From: Streptomyces sp. A1136
GTDB taxonomy: Bacteria > Actinomycetota > Actinomycetes > Streptomycetales > Streptomycetaceae
DNA: 64,000 nt
Assembly: GCF_004795055.1 (NCBI RefSeq)
Contig: NZ_SSBJ01000026.1
Span: 53,197-117,196, forward strand
Direction of reading: 5' to 3'
In this document: piece after piece, positions 43,254 through 51,347 of the stretch
How the letters are laid out: each line of letters starts with the position of its first letter
Position numbering within the stretch: the stretch's first letter is position 1
Translations under genes and position numbers: made by a program
Notes under the pieces: generated by a model
Seen by the model: the letters and a program-made list of their open reading frames with translations, nothing else
Told to the model about the DNA's origin: nothing
The model's database searches: none

Positions 43254-44402
43254 ATGACGAACACCGGAACCGAGAAGGTACCGGCCCGGAACCGCAGGAG
43301 GTTCCCCGGCATTTCCTCGCGGGCGTACGAGCATCCGGCGGACCGCTCGGCCCTCGTCGCCCTGCGCAAGCTCAGCGGCTTCGACACGGTGTTCAAGGCC
43401 CTCAGCGGGCTGCTGCCCGAGCGGAGCCTGCGGCTGCTGTTCCTCTCGGATTCGGTCCGGGTGGGCGAGACGCAGTTCCCCCACCTGCACGGCATGCTGC
43501 TCGACGCCTGCTACGTCCTGGACCTGGAGCGGGTCCCGCAGATGTACGTGCAGCAGGACCCCAAGCCGAACGCCATGTGCATCGGGCTGGACGAGCCGAT
43601 CATCGTGCTGACGACGGGCCTGATCGAGCTGCTCGACGAGGAGGAGATGCGTGCGGTCATCGGCCACGAGGTGGGCCACGCGCTGTCCGGGCACTCCGTG
43701 TACCGCACCGTCCTGCTGTTCCTGACGAACCTGGCGGTGAAGGTGGCCTGGATCCCACTGGGCAATGTGGCGATCACGGCGATCGTCACGGCGCTGCGGG
43801 AGTGGTTCCGCAAGTCGGAGCTGTCCGCCGACCGGGCGGGACTGCTGGTCGGGCAGGACGTGCACGCCTCGATGCGCGGGCTGATGAAGCTGGCGGGCGG
43901 CCACCACCTGCACGAGATGAACGTGGACGCCTTCCTGGCCCAGGCCGAGGAGTACGAGGCGAGCGGTGACCTGCGCGACTCCGTGCTGAAGATCCTCAAC
44001 ATGCTGCCGCGTACGCATCCCTTCACCACGGTGCGCGCGGCGGAGTTGAAGAAGTGGTCGCAGCACCGGGACTACCAGCGGATCATGGACGGCCACTACC
44101 CGCGGCGGGACGAGGACAAGGACACCTCGGTCGGCGATTCCTTCCGCGAGTCCGCCTCGCACTACGCCGACACCGTGCGCAATAGCAAGGACCCCTTGAT
44201 GAAGCTGGTCGGCGACCTCGCCGGCGGCGCGGGCGACCTCGGTGGCAAGCTCCGGGTCGTGTTCACCGGCTCCGGTTCCAACGCGGGCGCGGGCGCGGCG
44301 GGTGGAGCCGGCCGGGACCCGAAGGGCGCCCGGGACGGCGGCACGGGCGAGAGCGGCGGCGAGGGCCCGGCACAGGCCGACGGCGGCAAGAGCGAGGGTT
44401 AG
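43254..44402 (+). CDS. M48 family metallopeptidase
   Basis: A 382-residue zinc peptidase. HEVGHALSGHS has the zinc residues H138 and H142 with catalytic E139; the third ligand is in SELSADRAGLLVG. Hydrophobic segments (VLLFLTNLAVKVAWIPLG) lie nearby, so it is probably membrane-bound with a cytoplasmic active site, as in HtpX/Ste24 relatives. The C-terminal ~80 residues are Gly/Ala-rich and probably disordered. RBS is GGGGGAGG. It is convergent with the 391-residue FDEDFVR protein gene (4-bp overlap at 44399-44402). Confidence 0.94.
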   Translation: MTNTGTEKVPARNRRRFPGISSRAYEHPADRSALVALRKLSGFDTVFKALSGLLPERSLRLLFLSDSVRVGETQFPHLHGMLLDACYVLDLERVPQMYVQQDPKPNAMCIGLDEPIIVLTTGLIELLDEEEMRAVIGHEVGHALSGHSVYRTVLLFLTNLAVKVAWIPLGNVAITAIVTALREWFRKSELSADRAGLLVGQDVHASMRGLMKLAGGHHLHEMNVDAFLAQAEEYEASGDLRDSVLKILNMLPRTHPFTTVRAAELKKWSQHRDYQRIMDGHYPRRDEDKDTSVGDSFRESASHYADTVRNSKDPLMKLVGDLAGGAGDLGGKLRVVFTGSGSNAGAGAAGGAGRDPKGARDGGTGESGGEGPAQADGGKSEG

Positions 44403-45574
44403 GGCTGGGGCTGGGCAGGAGTGGTCGCGCCGTCCGGCGGCGGGTCGGGGGTGTCCGAGGAGGTCGCCGTCGCCAGTACGCCGCACAGCCCGGCCGCGCG
44501 CCTCGGCTCGCCGGTGGCGTACGGATCGCTGGCGGGCGGCCCCACGGTGGTCGGCGCGGCACCGGCGAGCAGCGGGCGGAAACCCGCCGCCGGGTCTTGG
44601 GCACAGTCCTGCGGTCCGGCCACCACGTAGGCCGAGACCAGTTCCACGCGCCGGGCCGCGAGGTCGGCGCGGTCGAAGCGCAGTTGCAACTCGCGCCGCA
44701 CGGTGAAGAGCGAGGCACCTGCGGCGGAAGCCGGGGACCCGGTGGCGGGGCCGACCGCGTACACGAAGGTGTGGTCGGTGGTCACCTGCAGCGCGTCAGG
44801 GGTCACCTCGTCGAAGGCGAGGGTGCCACTGACCCGTACGCGTGTGTCGACGACCACGGCGGTGCCCGGGTCGAAGCGGACCAGCCAACCGGTGGCGGCG
44901 TGCCGGCCGTCCCCCGAGGGCGAGGTCATGCTCTGGTCGAACTGCGCCACCTGGCCCGGGTCGAGCAGGACCCGCACCGGCCGGGAGACGGCGCCGGCCA
45001 GCACGTCCGGTTCCAGCGAGGACTGCACCAGGTAGTCCTTCGCGATGGACAGCGCGGAGACGATCTGGCTCTCGCTGAAGTGCGCGGTGTGGCGCAGCGC
45101 GGGCAGGGTGATACCGGCGGCCCCGACGGCGTACTGCGCCGCGGGACTCTGCGCGAACAGGTCGGCGGGACGTCCGCCGGGCACGGGGGTGGTCGGCGCG
45201 AGCGGGACGACGACGCTGCCGAACGGCTGGGTCACGCCCTCGGGCGTGGGGACGTACGGGTTGCGCAAGCCCATGTACACGGCGACCGCGAAGGCCGTGG
45301 CGATGAGCAGTACCAGCAGCATGCCCTGCCGGGCGCCCCGACCGGGCGCGCCGGTGCGGTGGCCGACGCCGCCGCCGCCGGACCAGAGGGAGCGACTGCG
45401 CACGGCCCGGGCGTGCTCGCCCATGCGTTCCTCGGCGGAGTACTCCTGAAGTCGGGCCGCGCGGACGAAGTCCTCGTCGAACACCACGGACCGGTACTCG
45501 TCCGGCCGGAAGTCGTCATCGCCCCCGCCCATGCCGTCGGGGGTGCCGTGGGGTGGGTCTCCTGGAACGGCCAT
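44399..45574 (-). CDS. FDEDFVR-motif membrane protein, 391 residues
   Basis: N-terminal region begins MAVPGDPPHGTPDGMGGGDD and contains EYRSVVFDEDFVRAARLQEY, followed by a membrane segment near residues 82-100 (QGMLLVLLIATAFAVAVYMGL) and a large outer region of about 290 residues. The outer part has no recognised domain; it includes SESQIVSALSIAKDYLVQSSLE and ends in a Pro-rich tail. It shares the SVVFDEDFVR motif with the neighbouring 185-residue protein. It is encoded opposite the M48 peptidase with overlapping ends. Confidence 0.85.
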   Translation of the reverse strand: MAVPGDPPHGTPDGMGGGDDDFRPDEYRSVVFDEDFVRAARLQEYSAEERMGEHARAVRSRSLWSGGGGVGHRTGAPGRGARQGMLLVLLIATAFAVAVYMGLRNPYVPTPEGVTQPFGSVVVPLAPTTPVPGGRPADLFAQSPAAQYAVGAAGITLPALRHTAHFSESQIVSALSIAKDYLVQSSLEPDVLAGAVSRPVRVLLDPGQVAQFDQSMTSPSGDGRHAATGWLVRFDPGTAVVVDTRVRVSGTLAFDEVTPDALQVTTDHTFVYAVGPATGSPASAAGASLFTVRRELQLRFDRADLAARRVELVSAYVVAGPQDCAQDPAAGFRPLLAGAAPTTVGPPASDPYATGEPRRAAGLCGVLATATSSDTPDPPPDGATTPAQPQP

Positions 45575-45655
45575 CGCTTCTCCCCGCTGTCCCCGCTTCA
45601 GAGAAGCCCCCGGCTCCGGTCACGCGAGTGGGGTCGTGTGCAAGGGGTCGTACTC

Positions 45656-46213
45656 TCAGGGTTGGCGGCCGACGGGGTACGTAAACGCCCCGGCGCCGGT
45701 GACTTCCCGCAAGGGGGTGCTGGCCGGGGCGGGAGCGGGGTCCGGGTCGCCTTCGGCACTGCGGTACACCGCGCTGAACGCCAGGGCGACCATGCCCAGG
45801 CCCATGACGACGGCGAGCACCCAGGCGACCGGGCGCAGCCAGGGCGAGCGGCCCCGGTAGGGCCGCAGGCGCCCCCCGTAGGCCCCGTAGGGACCTTCCG
45901 GGTAACCGTGGCCGTATCCGCCGTACTCCCAGCCGGGTTCGTCGAGGCCGAAGGCGCCGGGCGGCCCGTATCCGTAGCCGTCGTGCTCGTCCTCGCCGGT
46001 CCGGCCACCGGCCACGCGCGCGGCCTCGGCGGCCTCGGCGCGGGCCCGGTCGGCCGCCCACTGGCGCTCGGCGGCGCTCGGTTCGTGAATCTCGGCGTTC
46101 CGGACGAAGTCCTCGTCGAACACCACGGAGGCGAAGTCCTGATCCGCGCCTCCGCGGTCGTCGTCGGGCTCACCGTCGTCCGGGAACGGCTTGCCCCCCA
46201 CGTCGTCCGGCAC
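45656..46213 (-). CDS. FDEDFVR-motif membrane protein, 185 residues
   Basis: The GTG at 46211-46213 gives VPDDVGGKPFPDDG; no strong RBS is seen. QDFASVVFDEDFVRNAEIHE near residue 25 matches the motif in the next gene. A Gly/Tyr-rich section follows (GWEYGGYGHGYPEGPYGAYG), then a membrane segment (WVLAVVMGLGMVALAFSAVY) and a short outer tail with PAPAPASTP. It is one gene before the 391-residue protein (81 bp apart), so the two are probably co-transcribed. Function unknown. Confidence 0.8.
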   Translation of the reverse strand: MPDDVGGKPFPDDGEPDDDRGGADQDFASVVFDEDFVRNAEIHEPSAAERQWAADRARAEAAEAARVAGGRTGEDEHDGYGYGPPGAFGLDEPGWEYGGYGHGYPEGPYGAYGGRLRPYRGRSPWLRPVAWVLAVVMGLGMVALAFSAVYRSAEGDPDPAPAPASTPLREVTGAGAFTYPVGRQP

Positions 46214-46290
46214 GGGGACAGCGTAGACCTGGGGGGCTGCATTGGGCAGGGTGTAAGCGGAAATCCGGCCACACCGCGTCGCCCGATCGG

Positions 46291-47565
46291 CTACCGGATG
46301 TGACCGTCTCCGGTGACGATGTACTTGGTCGAGGTCAGCTCGGGAAGGCCCATCGGGCCTCGGGCGTGCAGCTTCTGGGTGGAGATGCCGATCTCCGCGC
46401 CGAAGCCGAACTGGCCACCGTCCGTGAACCGGGTGGAGGCGTTCACCGCGACCGTGGTCGAGTCGACCAACTGGGTGAAGCGGCGGGCGGCGGCCTGCGA
46501 GGTGGTGACGATCGCCTCGGTGTGCCCGGAGGTCCACCGGCGGATGTGGGTGACGGCGTCGTCGAGGGAGTCCACGACGGCGGCGGCGATGTCGTAGGAG
46601 AGGTATTCGGCGGCCCAGTCCTCGTCGGTGGCGGGCAGCGCGGTCACCTTGGTGTCTTCGGCGTACGAGAGGACCTCGCCGTCGCCGTGGACGGTGACGC
46701 CCGCGTCCGCGAGGGCGTCCAGGGCCAGGGGGAGGAAGGCGGCGGCGATGTCCCGGTGCACCAGGAGCGTCTCGGCGGCGTTGCAGACCGAGGGCCGCTG
46801 CGCCTTGGAGTTGACGAGGATGTCCACGGCCATGGCGAGGTCGGCCTGGGCGTCGACGTAGACGTGGCAGTTGCCGGTACCGGTCTCGATCACCGGAACG
46901 GTGGACTCCTCGACGACGGTCTTGATGAGCGAGGCGCCGCCGCGCGGGATGAGGACGTCGACGAGCCCGCGGGCGCGCATCAGCTCGCGGACCGAGTCGC
47001 GGGACTCACCGGGGACGAGCTGGATCGCGTCCGCGGGGAGACCGGCGGAGACGATGGCGTCGCGGAGGATGCCGACGAGGGCGGTGTTCGAGGCGTAGGC
47101 GGAGGAACTGCCTCGCAGGAGAACGGCGTTGCCGGACTTGAGGCAGAGGGCGGCGGCGTCGACGGTGACGTTGGGGCGCGCCTCGTAGATGATGCCGACG
47201 ACGCCGAGGGGGACCCGGATCTGGCGCAGGTCGATGCCGTTGGGGAGGGTCGAGCCGCGGACGACCTCGCCGACGGGGTCGGGGAGGGCGGCGACGTCGC
47301 GCACGTCGGAGGCGATGGCGCGGACGCGTTCGGGGGTGAGGGTGAGGCGGTCGATGACGGTCTCGCTGGTGCCGGCCGCGGCGGCCTTGGCGGTGTCGAC
47401 CGCGTTGGCCTCGACGATCTCGGCCGTACGGGCCTCCAGCGCGTCCGCGACGGCCAGGAGGGCGGCGTCCTTGGCGGACCGCGGGAGCGGGGCGATGGCC
47501 GCGGCGGCGGTCCGGGCGGCTCGCGCGGTGGCGGTGACGGGGCTGGGGGCGTCGTACGAGGTCAT
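46291..47565 (-). CDS. proA: Gamma-glutamyl phosphate reductase
   Basis: Reduces gamma-glutamyl phosphate to glutamate semialdehyde, the second step of proline synthesis. The 424-residue protein has the catalytic cysteine in SKAQRPSVCNAAETLLVHRD, NAVLLRGSSSAYASN for NADPH/phosphate and ASTRFTDGGQFGFGAEIGISTQKLHARGPMGLPELT at the C-terminus. The start is the ATG at 47563-47565. proB lies about 0.9 kb upstream with one hypothetical gene between. Confidence 0.97.
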   Translation of the reverse strand: MTSYDAPSPVTATARAARTAAAAIAPLPRSAKDAALLAVADALEARTAEIVEANAVDTAKAAAAGTSETVIDRLTLTPERVRAIASDVRDVAALPDPVGEVVRGSTLPNGIDLRQIRVPLGVVGIIYEARPNVTVDAAALCLKSGNAVLLRGSSSAYASNTALVGILRDAIVSAGLPADAIQLVPGESRDSVRELMRARGLVDVLIPRGGASLIKTVVEESTVPVIETGTGNCHVYVDAQADLAMAVDILVNSKAQRPSVCNAAETLLVHRDIAAAFLPLALDALADAGVTVHGDGEVLSYAEDTKVTALPATDEDWAAEYLSYDIAAAVVDSLDDAVTHIRRWTSGHTEAIVTTSQAAARRFTQLVDSTTVAVNASTRFTDGGQFGFGAEIGISTQKLHARGPMGLPELTSTKYIVTGDGHIR

Positions 47566-47930
47566 GCGGCCAGGGTAATCCCCGCCCGGCTCCCACCGGC
47601 CGGGGTTTCACCCCGCGAGACGCCGCCTGCGCGGGGTTGTCCGGCGCCCGGCCCCCACGGGCGTCCGGACACCGGGGCGGCTGCCCCGGCCGGGTCGCGG
47701 GTTCGTACCCGGGTGCCGGCCGACCGGCCCTCAGGTCCGACGGGGAGTTGGTGCCGCCGCACGGCGGGCAGGCGGGAGGACGGCCCGACTCCGCCCGGGG
47801 GCGGGCGTGCGGGGCGGCTTTGCCGGCGGGAAGCAGCGGCCCGGGTCCTCGCCGCTGACGCGGCCCTCGAAGCCCGGGTCGGACCACCGGGGCCGAACCG
47901 AGGGACGCGGCCAGGCCTGGTAGACACGGC
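47566..47930. other. Non-coding 365-bp gap downstream of the 136-residue protein gene
   Basis: No convincing gene. A 12-bp stem with one bulge at 47639-47670 (GTCCGGCGCCCG with CGGGCGTCCGGAC) could be a terminator or structural element. One minus-strand frame near 47740-47770 reads CPPCGGTNSPSD, a zinc-ribbon-like fragment, but it has no gene around it. The rest is Pro/Arg-rich noise in all frames. Confidence 0.5.
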
Positions 47931-48341
47931 CTAGTAGGGGTGCACGCCTACCGGGTGGGCCGGGGGCGGGCCGTAACCTTCCGCCATGCGTTGGTGGTAG
48001 GTCGCGCGGTCGATGACCTCCAGGCCGACGATCTCCCAGGGCGGCAGCCGCGCCGAGGAGCGGTGCTCGCCCCACAGCCGCAGGGCGACGGCAGCCGCGT
48101 CGTGGAGGTCGCGGGCCTCCTCCCAGTACCGGATCTCCGCGTGGTCATCGGCATACCGGCTGGTCAGCAGAAAAGGGTGATCATGCGCGAGCTGTTCCAG
48201 CCCGCGCCGCACCTCGCGCAGCGGGGCCGGCTTGCCGGAGACGCTCAGGGTCACGTGCCAGAGACGGGAGGTGTCGCCCTGATCCCCGCCTCCGCCGCCG
48301 TCACCGTCCCCGGTGCCGACGCTGGTCAGCGCTCGCCTCAC
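47931..48341 (-). CDS. Conserved hypothetical protein, 136 residues
   Basis: Starts with GTG after GGAGG. The N-terminus is Gly/Asp-rich (TGDGDGGGGGDQGDTSR), then WHVTLSVSGKPAPLREVRRGLEQLAHDHPFLLTSRYADDHAEIRYWEEARDL and DAAAVALRLWGEHRSSARLPPWEIVGLEVIDRATYHQRM. The pattern of strands and helices suggests a compact alpha/beta fold. Codon use supports a real gene. It lies between proA and proB; no function is recognised. Confidence 0.8.
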   Translation of the reverse strand: MRRALTSVGTGDGDGGGGGDQGDTSRLWHVTLSVSGKPAPLREVRRGLEQLAHDHPFLLTSRYADDHAEIRYWEEARDLHDAAAVALRLWGEHRSSARLPPWEIVGLEVIDRATYHQRMAEGYGPPPAHPVGVHPY

Positions 48342-48437
48342 CAGCCGCCTCCTGTCCGCTCCACCACGCCCCGCGTGTCCGTCTGCCTCTCACAGTTGAC
48401 CAGTCCTTGGCCTGCCATGCGGCGGTTTTACCGAACC

Positions 48438-49565
48438 TCAGCCCTCCAGCAGCACCAGATCGTCCCGGTGGACGACCTCCCGCTCGTACGCGGGTCCGAG
48501 CTCTCGCGCGAGCTCGCGGGTGGAGCGCCCCAGCAGCCTCGGGAGTTCCTTGGCGTCGAAATTGACCAGGCCCCGGGCCACCGCGCGGCCGTCCGCCGAG
48601 CGCAGCTCCACGGGATCACCGGCGACGAACTCGCCTTCCACCGCGGCGATCCCGGCGGGCAGCAGGGAACTGCCTCGCTCGGTGACCGCGCGCACCGCGC
48701 CGTCGTCGAGTACGAGGTGTCCCTGGGGGGTCGAGGCGTGTTGGAGCCACAGCAGCCGGTCCGCCGAGCGGCGGCCCGTCGCGTGGAAGAGGGTGCCGGT
48801 GGGCCGGCCGGCGAGGGCGTCCGCGGCCTGGCTGGCGGAGGTCAGGACCACCGGGACGCCGGCGGCCGCCGCGATCCGCGCGGCCTCGACCTTGGTGACC
48901 ATGCCGCCGGTGCCGACACCCGCCTTGCCCGCGCTGCCGATGGACACGTGGGCGATGTCCTCGGGGCCGCGCACTTCCTCGACCCGGGTGGTGCCGGGCA
49001 GTGACGGGTCCCCGTCGTAGAGGCCGTCGACGTCGGACAGCAGTACCAGCAGGTCGGCGCGGACGAGGTGGGCGACGAGGGCCGCCAGCCGGTCGTTGTC
49101 GCCGAAGCGGATCTCGTCCGTGGCCACGGTGTCGTTCTCGTTGACGACGGGCAGGGCCCCCATGACGAGGAGTTGGTCCAGGGTCCGGTAGGCGTTGCGG
49201 TAGTGCGCGCGCCGGCTGGTGTCGTCGCTGGTCAGCAGGACTTGGCCGACCCGGATGCCGTAGCGGGCGAAAGAGGCGGTGTACCGGGCGACGAGCAGGC
49301 CCTGTCCGACGCTCGCCGCGGCCTGCTGGCGGGCCAGGTCCTTGGGCCGGCGGCGCAGTCCGAGGGGGGAGAGCCCGGCGGCGATGGCGCCGGAGGAGAC
49401 CAGGACTATCTCCTTCTCGCCGCCGCTGCGGGCCTTGGCCAGTACGTCGACCAGCGCGTCCACCCGGTCGGCGTCGAGACCGCCCGCCGCGGTGGTCAGC
49501 GAGGAGGAGCCGACCTTGACGACGATCCTGCGGGCGTCCACGACGCTCTGCCTAGCCGCTGACAC
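48438..49565 (-). CDS. proB: Glutamate 5-kinase
   Basis: Phosphorylates glutamate to start proline synthesis. The 375-residue protein has RIVVKVGSSSLTT at the N-terminus, LVSSGAIAAGLSPLG, VVNENDTVATDEIRFGDNDRLAALVA and GVGTGGMVTKVEAARIAAAAGV of the amino-acid kinase fold, and a C-terminal PUA domain (GSSLLPAGIAAVEGEFVAGDPVEL). Start is GTG at 49563-49565 behind GGGGAAG. In many Streptomyces proB follows obg; here the glycosylation cluster lies between. Confidence 0.97.
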   Translation of the reverse strand: MSAARQSVVDARRIVVKVGSSSLTTAAGGLDADRVDALVDVLAKARSGGEKEIVLVSSGAIAAGLSPLGLRRRPKDLARQQAAASVGQGLLVARYTASFARYGIRVGQVLLTSDDTSRRAHYRNAYRTLDQLLVMGALPVVNENDTVATDEIRFGDNDRLAALVAHLVRADLLVLLSDVDGLYDGDPSLPGTTRVEEVRGPEDIAHVSIGSAGKAGVGTGGMVTKVEAARIAAAAGVPVVLTSASQAADALAGRPTGTLFHATGRRSADRLLWLQHASTPQGHLVLDDGAVRAVTERGSSLLPAGIAAVEGEFVAGDPVELRSADGRAVARGLVNFDAKELPRLLGRSTRELARELGPAYEREVVHRDDLVLLEG

Positions 49566-49639
49566 GTCTTCCCCTTGCCCCTTGCCTGATCCTTGCGCCC
49601 TCAATCTACGGGGTGGCCGGCCGGGGTCGCGCGGCGGTT

Positions 49640-50173
49640 TCAGAGCGTGGACGAGCTTCGGGCCGGGCCCTGACCGGCCGCCGCCGGGTCCTGACCGGCG
49701 CCCGCCCGGGCCGCCCCGGGCACGAGGATCTTGCGCGAGAGCAGGAAGGTGAACGGGATCGCCACGACGGCCGCGACCAGCGGGGCGATCCGGGTGTCCA
49801 TCCCGGCCCAGGTCACCAGGGCGTAGAGGCCGACCGACTGGATCACGTAGTTGGTGACGTTGGTCAGCGGGAAGAGCGCGAACTTCTTCCAGGTCGGCCG
49901 GGTCCGGTAGGTGAAGTAGGTGTTCATGAAGAACGAGCCGACCATCGAGAGCAGGAAGGCCAGGGTGTAGGCGGCGAAGTAGGGCATCCACGGGTGCAGG
50001 AGCAGGTAGATGCCGAAGAAGGTGCCGGTGTTCACCCCGCCGACGAGGCCGAAGCGGACGACCTGCCCGAGCTGCTCGCGCCGTGTGGCGCGGGTGCCGC
50101 CCGTACCGGGTGTACCGCCCGTACCGGGAGTGGTGGGCGTAGCGGGATTGCCCGTGGTGCCGTCGGCCGTCAT
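49640..50173 (-). CDS. GtrA family membrane protein
   Basis: A 177-residue protein with four hydrophobic segments, such as VVRFGLVGGVNTGTFFGIYLLLH and AAYTLAFLLSMVGSFFMNTYFTYR, typical of GtrA flippase-like proteins that move lipid-linked sugars. The N-terminus is Thr/Gly/Pro-rich (GNPATPTTPGTGGTPGTGG). Its ATG overlaps the stop of the DPM1-like GT2 gene (ATGA), so the two are coupled and probably make and flip a polyprenyl-phosphate sugar. Confidence 0.92.
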   Translation of the reverse strand: MTADGTTGNPATPTTPGTGGTPGTGGTRATRREQLGQVVRFGLVGGVNTGTFFGIYLLLHPWMPYFAAYTLAFLLSMVGSFFMNTYFTYRTRPTWKKFALFPLTNVTNYVIQSVGLYALVTWAGMDTRIAPLVAAVVAIPFTFLLSRKILVPGAARAGAGQDPAAAGQGPARSSSTL

Positions 50174-51165
50174 CCTCGACTGCGCTCCACAATCACGGCC
50201 TCGGTGGCGTCCGCGCCTCGGGCGGGGGTAGCGTCCCGGCCCGCGCCGTGCGCCTCCTTCACCAGGAAGTGGGGCCTGCGCTTGGTCTCGTAGTAGATGC
50301 GGCCGATGTACTCGCCGATCAATCCCAGCATGATCATCTGTACGCCGCCGAGGCCCGTGATGAGCGCGACGAGGGTGACGTATCCGGGGGACTCGACGCC
50401 GTGGGTGATCGCCATGACGGTGATCCACAGCGCGTAGAGCCCGGTCAGGGCCACGAGGGACACGCCGAGCCAGATACCGATTCGCAGTGGCCGGTTGTTG
50501 AAGGAGATCAGGCCGTCCATGGCGTAGTTCAGCAGGGAGCCGAACTTCCACTTCGTCTCGCCGGCCTCGCGCTGCGCGTTGCGGTAGTCGAAGTGGACGG
50601 TGTCGAAGCCGATCCAGGAGAAGAGCCCCTTGGAGAAGCGGTTGTACTCCGGCAGCGACAGCAGGGCGTCGACGGCCGCGCGGGAGAGCAACCGGAAGTC
50701 GCCGACCCCGTCGGTGAGCTCGACGTCGACCCAGCGGTTGACGCCGCGGTAGTAGAGCCGGCTGAGCGCGGAGCGGACCTTCTTGTCCCCCTCGCGCGTG
50801 CGCCGGGCGATGATCTGGTCGTGCCCCTGCCGGTGGTAGTCGAGCATGGTGGCGATCAGCTCGGGCGGGTGCTGGAGATCGGCGTCCATGATCACCACAG
50901 CGTCACCGGTGGCCTCGCGCAGACCGGCGAGCATGCCCGCCTCCTTGCCGAAGTTGCGGCTGAAGGAGACGTAGCGCGTCTGCTCGCCGTGTTCCGCGGC
51001 GATCTTGCGGAGCTTGTCGAGGGTCCCGTCGCGACTGCCGTCGTCGACGTAACACACCTCATAGGTGACGGGCAGCGCGTCCAGGACCCTGCGGATCTCG
51101 ACGTCGAAACTGTCGATGACTGCTTCTTCGTTGTAACAAGGGACAACTACCGACAGCTTGGTCAT
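50170..51165 (-). CDS. Family 2 glycosyltransferase (polyprenyl-phosphate sugar synthase type)
   Basis: A 331-residue DPM1/GtrB-like enzyme. GT2 elements are LSVVVPCYNEEAVIDSF, VCYVDDGSRDGT, AVVIMDADLQHPPELI (the DxD/ADLQHP motif) and the C-terminal two membrane segments (IGIWLGVSLVALTGLYALWI and VALITGLGGVQMIMLGLIGEYIGRIYYETK). It would transfer a sugar from a nucleotide donor to a lipid carrier in the inner membrane. It is directly coupled to the GtrA gene. Confidence 0.94.
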   Translation of the reverse strand: MTKLSVVVPCYNEEAVIDSFDVEIRRVLDALPVTYEVCYVDDGSRDGTLDKLRKIAAEHGEQTRYVSFSRNFGKEAGMLAGLREATGDAVVIMDADLQHPPELIATMLDYHRQGHDQIIARRTREGDKKVRSALSRLYYRGVNRWVDVELTDGVGDFRLLSRAAVDALLSLPEYNRFSKGLFSWIGFDTVHFDYRNAQREAGETKWKFGSLLNYAMDGLISFNNRPLRIGIWLGVSLVALTGLYALWITVMAITHGVESPGYVTLVALITGLGGVQMIMLGLIGEYIGRIYYETKRRPHFLVKEAHGAGRDATPARGADATEAVIVERSRG

Positions 51166-51347
51166 GAACACTTCCTGCTGGGTCCGAACGGGTGATTGTC
51201 GGCGACCGGACCCGCCACACACCTCTTCCTCAGAAGTATGCACGGCCGGGCCGGCCTGCCGGAGTCGCGCGTGACACACGGTAGCTTTGACGGGCGGGGG
51301 GTCCCCTCGGACGGAGTCCGAGGGCGGAATGGAACAAAGGGATCGAG

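Noticed and set aside
47731..47800. A zinc-ribbon-like CPPCGGTNSPSD fragment as a gene remnant
   Set aside because: Single short match in one frame without surrounding coding signal; kept only as a note on the gap.
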